From contig DATBGZ010000092.1 of assembly GCA_036557785.1 (NCBI GenBank), positions 62,001 through 126,000 of the forward strand: 64,000 nucleotides of DNA. Direction: 5' to 3'. Source of the DNA: DATBGZ01 sp036557785 (GTDB lineage Bacteria > Actinomycetota > Actinomycetes > Mycobacteriales > Micromonosporaceae). Made by a program: the position numbers and the translations under genes. Below the pieces are notes generated by a model, which worked only from the letters and a program-made list of their open reading frames with translations, was not told the DNA's origin and ran no database searches. This document shows, one piece after another, positions 60,627 to 64,000 of the stretch. How positions within the stretch are numbered: position 1 is the stretch's first letter; each line of letters opens with the position of its first letter.

Positions 60627-63620
60627 ATGTCAGTACGTTTAACACGACGACGGGCGATCCCGCTCGTGGCCGCGGCGGCACTGGTCGTCACGAGCCTGGT
60701 GGTGCTGCCGGCGGCAACGGCTCAGGCCGCGGTCTCGTGCGGTATCAGCTACACGCAGTCGTGGTTCAACCAGAGCCAGTTCGGGGCCAACATCGTCATC
60801 AACAACACCGGTGACGCGGTCAACGGGTGGTCGTTGATTTTCAACCTCCCGAACAACGCGACGATCCAGAACGGCTGGCCCGTGGCGTTCGCCCAGTCGG
60901 GCAGCCAGGTCACGATCTCTAGCGACCAGGACTGGAACCGGCCGATCGCCAGTGGCGGCTCGTTCACGGTCGGCTTCAACGCGAACGGGCAGTTCGGCCA
61001 GCCCAGCAGCTTCACCTTCAACGGCGTAACCTGCGGCGGCGGCCAGCAGCAGCAGGCGCTCGTCGTCAACCCGGTCTCGGTGAACGTCCCCGAGGGTGGC
61101 AACGCCACCTACTCCGTGCGCCTGCAGGCGGCGCCCACCTCGAACGTGGCCGTCACATCGACGGCCGGCAGCGGCGACACCGACATCACGGTCTCCGCGG
61201 GCGGGACGCTGACCTTCACGCCGAGCAACTGGCAGACGCCGCAGAACGTCACGCTCTCGGGCGCCCAGGACGCGGACACCACCAACGGATCGCGCATCAT
61301 CACGGTCGCCTCGTCCGGCCTGCCGTCGATCGACGTCACCGCGACCGAGGCCGACAATGACGGCAGTCAAGCGCTCGTGGTCACCCCGACCGCGGTGACC
61401 GTGCCGGAGAACAACACGGCCACATACACCGTACGGCTGCAGAGCGCGCCATCGGGCAACGTCACGGTGACGAACACCGCTGGCAGCGGCGACACGGACA
61501 TCACGGTCACCGGCGGCGCGAGCCTGACGTTCACGACGAGCAACTGGCAGACGCCGCAGACCGTCACCGTGCGCGACGCGGAGGATGCCGACACGACCAA
61601 CGGAACCCGCACGATCACGGTCGCCTCGTCCGGGCTGCCCTCGGTGAACGTGACCGCTACCGAGGCGGACAACGACAACGGGCAGCAGCAGGCGGTTCAA
61701 CTCTCGGCGACGACGCTCAACGTGCCGGAGGGCGGCACCGCGACGGTGACCGTACGGCTGGCTGTCCAGCCATCGTCCAACGTCACGGTGACCGCGGCGC
61801 TCGGCGCCGGTGACACCGACCTCACCGTGCAGAACGGAGGGACGCTGACCTTCACCAACGCCAACTGGAGCACGCCACAGACCGTCACGGTCGCGGCTGC
61901 CGAGGACGCGGACTCCACCAACGGAACCCGCACGATCACGTTCAGCGCGACCGGGGCCACCTCGGCGACCCTGACCGCGACCGAGGCGGACAACGACCAG
62001 GCCCAGCAGTCGCTGATCGTCGTCCCGACCGCCGTGAGTGTGAACGAGGGCTCCACCGCTGGGTTCACCGTGCGGCTCAACACCCAGCCCAGCGCCAACG
62101 TCACGGTCACCACGACCGCCGGCAGCGGCGACACGAGCCTCACCGTGTCGAGCGGGGCGAGCCTGACGTTCACGACCGCCAACTGGAACACCAACCAGAC
62201 CGTCACCCTGGCCGCCGCGGAGGACAGCGACCAGACCAACGGCAGCCGGACCTTCACGGTCGCCTCGACGGGCATTCCATCGGTGACCGTCACCGCAACG
62301 GAGGTCGACAACGACGGCACGGTGAACGGGAAGGTCGACAACCCGTACTCTGGCGCCACCGGGTACATCAACCCTGACTGGCACGACCAGGTGATCGCCG
62401 AAGCGAACACCCGTACCGGCGCGCTAGCCAACCAGATGCGCAACATCGCGAACACATCGACCGCGGTCTGGATGGACCGGATCGCCGCCATCACGACGGG
62501 CCGTGGCCTCGCGGGTCACCTCGACGCGGCGGTGCAGCAGGATGCGGCGAACGGCGCGCAGCCGGTGGTCATCACCATCGTGATCTACGACCTGCCGAAC
62601 CGGGACTGCGCGGCCCTGGCCTCCAACGGCGAGCTCCTCATCGCCCAGGACGGCCTGAACCGCTACAAGACCGAGTACATCGACCCGATCCGAGCGATCA
62701 TGGCTCAGCCCGCATACGCGAACCTGCGCCTCTCGCTGATCATCGAGCCGGACTCGCTGCCCAACCTGGTCACCAACCTGAGCACGCAGAAGTGCGCTGA
62801 GGCGAACCAGACAGGCGGCTACGTCGATGGCGTCCGGTACGCGATCTCGCAGCTCTCGTCGCTGTCGAACACGTACCTGTACCTCGATGTCGCCCACTCG
62901 GGCTGGTTGGGCTGGAACGACAACTTCAACAACACCTTCCCCGTCTTCGACCGGGTGCTCTCCCCCGGCCAGGGCGGCGTCGGGTACGACAAGATCGCTG
63001 GGTTCATCACCAACACGGCGAACTACACGCCGACCGAGGAGCTCTTCCTGCCCAACCCGCAGCTGACCATCAACGGCCAGCAGCTCATGTCGGCGACGTT
63101 CTACGAGTTCAACCCACGCTTCGACGAGCGTGACTTCGCCTCGGACCTGCTGGCCCAGTTCCAGAGTCGGGGCTGCACCAACTGCGGCATGCTGATCGAC
63201 ACCTCGCGCAATGGCTGGGGCGGACCGAACCGGCCCACCGCCGTGAGCACGTCGACTGATCTGAACACGTACGTGAATCAGAGCAGGCTGGACCGGCGGC
63301 CGCACCGCGGCGGCTGGTGCAACCAGAGCGGCGCCGGCATCGGCGCACGCCCGAGCGCCAGCACCGGGATCTCGGGCGTGGACGCCTTCGTCTGGATCAA
63401 GCCGCCGGGTGAGTCCGACGGCGTGAGCCAGCCCGGCATCATCGACCCGGACGACCCCAACAAGGGCTTCGACGCCATGTGCGACCCGACCGCCCAGAAC
63501 CGGTACAACAACGCGTTCCCGACGAACGCGCTGCCGAACGCCCCACACGCGGGTCGTTGGTTCCCGGACGAGTTCGCCATGTTGGTGCAGAACGCCTTCC
63601 CGGCCATCCCGTCCAACTGA
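60627..63620 (+). CDS. secreted GH6 cellulase (exocellulase type) with N-terminal CBM2 and four Calx-beta-like repeats
   Basis: The 997-residue protein has a signal peptide (about 1-34, ending AQA), a CBM2 (about 36-136; QSWFNQSQFGANIVINNTGD, VNGWSLIF, paired Cys), four repeats of about 105 residues (144-565), and a GH6 domain (about 570-997). GH6 signatures are VIYDLPNRDCAALASNGE, SLIIEPDSLPNLV (catalytic Asp), LDVAHSGWLGW and FVWIKPPGESDG. Long loops in GH6 suggest an exo-acting cellobiohydrolase. ATG 60627 has AAGGG upstream. A CebR-like box is in front. Confidence 0.93.
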   Translation: MSVRLTRRRAIPLVAAAALVVTSLVVLPAATAQAAVSCGISYTQSWFNQSQFGANIVINNTGDAVNGWSLIFNLPNNATIQNGWPVAFAQSGSQVTISSDQDWNRPIASGGSFTVGFNANGQFGQPSSFTFNGVTCGGGQQQQALVVNPVSVNVPEGGNATYSVRLQAAPTSNVAVTSTAGSGDTDITVSAGGTLTFTPSNWQTPQNVTLSGAQDADTTNGSRIITVASSGLPSIDVTATEADNDGSQALVVTPTAVTVPENNTATYTVRLQSAPSGNVTVTNTAGSGDTDITVTGGASLTFTTSNWQTPQTVTVRDAEDADTTNGTRTITVASSGLPSVNVTATEADNDNGQQQAVQLSATTLNVPEGGTATVTVRLAVQPSSNVTVTAALGAGDTDLTVQNGGTLTFTNANWSTPQTVTVAAAEDADSTNGTRTITFSATGATSATLTATEADNDQAQQSLIVVPTAVSVNEGSTAGFTVRLNTQPSANVTVTTTAGSGDTSLTVSSGASLTFTTANWNTNQTVTLAAAEDSDQTNGSRTFTVASTGIPSVTVTATEVDNDGTVNGKVDNPYSGATGYINPDWHDQVIAEANTRTGALANQMRNIANTSTAVWMDRIAAITTGRGLAGHLDAAVQQDAANGAQPVVITIVIYDLPNRDCAALASNGELLIAQDGLNRYKTEYIDPIRAIMAQPAYANLRLSLIIEPDSLPNLVTNLSTQKCAEANQTGGYVDGVRYAISQLSSLSNTYLYLDVAHSGWLGWNDNFNNTFPVFDRVLSPGQGGVGYDKIAGFITNTANYTPTEELFLPNPQLTINGQQLMSATFYEFNPRFDERDFASDLLAQFQSRGCTNCGMLIDTSRNGWGGPNRPTAVSTSTDLNTYVNQSRLDRRPHRGGWCNQSGAGIGARPSASTGISGVDAFVWIKPPGESDGVSQPGIIDPDDPNKGFDAMCDPTAQNRYNNAFPTNALPNAPHAGRWFPDEFAMLVQNAFPAIPSN
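61056..62325 (+). repeat. four Calx-beta-like protein repeats within the GH6 cellulase
   Basis: Repeats begin at residues 144, 249, 356 and 462 (bases 61056, 61371, 61692, 62010). Each starts with L/V-V-x-P-x-x-V-x-V-x-E, contains TVRL, GSGDTD/S, LTFT-x-x-NW-x-T-x-Q-x-VT and ends in TEADND. The spacing and ends suggest calcium-binding Calx-beta folds used as a spacer. The copies differ enough to be old, with high local similarity in the TLTFT...NW portion. Confidence 0.85.
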
Positions 63621-63627
63621 TAACCCA

Positions 63628-63664
63628 CCGGAGCCCGGCGTGGCTGCGTCGCGCCGGGCTCCGG
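63628..63664 (+). terminator. terminator after the GH6 gene
   Basis: CCGGAGCCCGGCG (63628-63640) and CGCCGGGCTCCGG (63652-63664) form a perfect 13-bp stem with an 11-base loop, 8 bases past the GH6 stop and 20 before the next ATG. No U-tract follows; some read-through into the next gene is possible. Confidence 0.8.
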
Positions 63665-63684
63665 CCCAACCCAAGGGACATCTG

Positions 63685-64000
63685 ATGCGATCGAGAGTCG
63701 GTGTCGGGATCGCGGTACTGGCGGCCGTGGTCGCGACGGTCGCCATCGCGGCTCGACCGGCGTATGCCGCCAGCGGCATCCGGGTGGCCAACGGCGTGCT
63801 GGTCGAGGCGAACGGCGCGCCGCTGAAACTGCGTGGCATCAACCATGCCCACACCTGGTTCCCGAGCCAGACCAGCGCCTTTGCCAACATCAAGGCCGCC
63901 GGGGCGAACGCGGTACGCGTGGTGCTCAGCGGCGGGCGTTGGCAGCCGGCCAACGGCGTCGCCGACGTCGCGAACGTTATCAACCTGTGCAAGCAGAACC
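63685..64000 (+). CDS. secreted GH5 glycoside hydrolase (mannanase/cellulase type), N-terminal part
   Basis: The frame runs off the right edge after 105 residues. It starts with a signal peptide (MRSRVGVGIAVLAAVVATVA, ending AYA) and continues GIRVANGVLVEANGAPLKLRGINHAHTWFP, then NIKAAGANAVRVVLSGG. These are the start of a GH5 barrel, most like subfamily 8 beta-mannanases by memory. The active site is outside the window. AGGGA precedes the ATG at 63685. No separate CebR box is visible, so it may be read from the GH6 promoter. Confidence 0.82.
   Translation, partial: MRSRVGVGIAVLAAVVATVAIAARPAYAASGIRVANGVLVEANGAPLKLRGINHAHTWFPSQTSAFANIKAAGANAVRVVLSGGRWQPANGVADVANVINLCKQN

Noticed and set aside
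61056..62325. Regularly spaced repeats that could suggest a CRISPR array
   Set aside because: Period is about 315 bases, in frame and with divergent copies; these are protein domains.
60639..62384. Long minus-strand frame opposite the GH6 gene
   Set aside because: It is the reverse of the CBM2 and repeat region; the apparent repetition comes from the protein repeats on the plus strand.

Overview
The window is a contiguous stretch of a high-GC actinobacterial chromosome. Many GTG starts, dense short-gap operons and a gene order very close to the Mycobacterium tuberculosis ftsY-smc-rnc-coaD-recG-ddl-ppk-leuDC-serA-ilvBNC region support this. The cellulase locus with CBM2 domains and CebR-type operators, plus the details of the housekeeping genes, suggest a Micromonosporaceae-like soil saprophyte. 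The family placement is an inference; the phylum is secure.

Layout. 1-1807: end of an MFS exporter and a phosphotransferase-fold kinase. 1942-16872: core genes, mostly on the minus strand (ftsY, smc, a coiled-coil microprotein, mutM, rnc, rpmF, DUF177, sepIVA-like, coaD, rsmD, recG, a DAK-type kinase), with rpmB on the plus strand and a GNAT gene. 17005-29608: thiL, a small Lrp ligand-binding protein, DUF3515, ddl, a trans-sulfuration enzyme, gpsA-plsC, fbiD, a polyphosphate group (ppk, CYTH-CHAD, MutT1-like) and hupB. 29896-33646: leuDC divergent from ndgR, one unknown gene, tRNA-Glu and tRNA-Gln. 33715-38244: assorted accessory enzymes and a small membrane protein with a duplicated start region. 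38350-43103: cimA with a leader-peptide attenuator, a pair of ClpP-like genes with a ClgR/PopR-type regulator, an arylamine N-acetyltransferase and a gene remnant. 43182-58546: ilvE, leuB, serA, mannosyl-3-phosphoglycerate synthase, a two-component system, ilvC-ilvN-ilvB with a second attenuator, ilvD, and glyA behind a ZTP riboswitch. 58547-64000: secreted glycoside hydrolases (GH12, GH6, start of a GH5).

How the parts fit. The window holds most of branched-chain amino acid synthesis (cimA, leuCD, leuB, ilvBN, ilvC, ilvD, ilvE); leuA is not present. Two of these units, cimA and ilvBNC, carry attenuators of the same design: a short leader peptide rich in Ile/Leu/Val codons that looks leaderless, a GC hairpin starting at the G of the TAG stop, and an intrinsic terminator followed by TTTTTGTTGTG. 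The cellulase genes each have a 14-bp CebR-like box, one lying exactly between -35 and -10. The ClpP pair combines an apparently active subunit with one lacking the catalytic serine, has an array of PopR-like operators upstream, and faces a regulator that ends in Ala-Ala.

Other points are two copies of a 62-bp imperfect inverted repeat, one of which supplies the stop codon of a histidine kinase; a MutT1-like protein whose phosphatase domain has lost its catalytic histidine; and the absence of gltX next to the tRNA-Glu gene, where synteny predicts it. All functional calls come from reading motifs and family memory; no database search was run.
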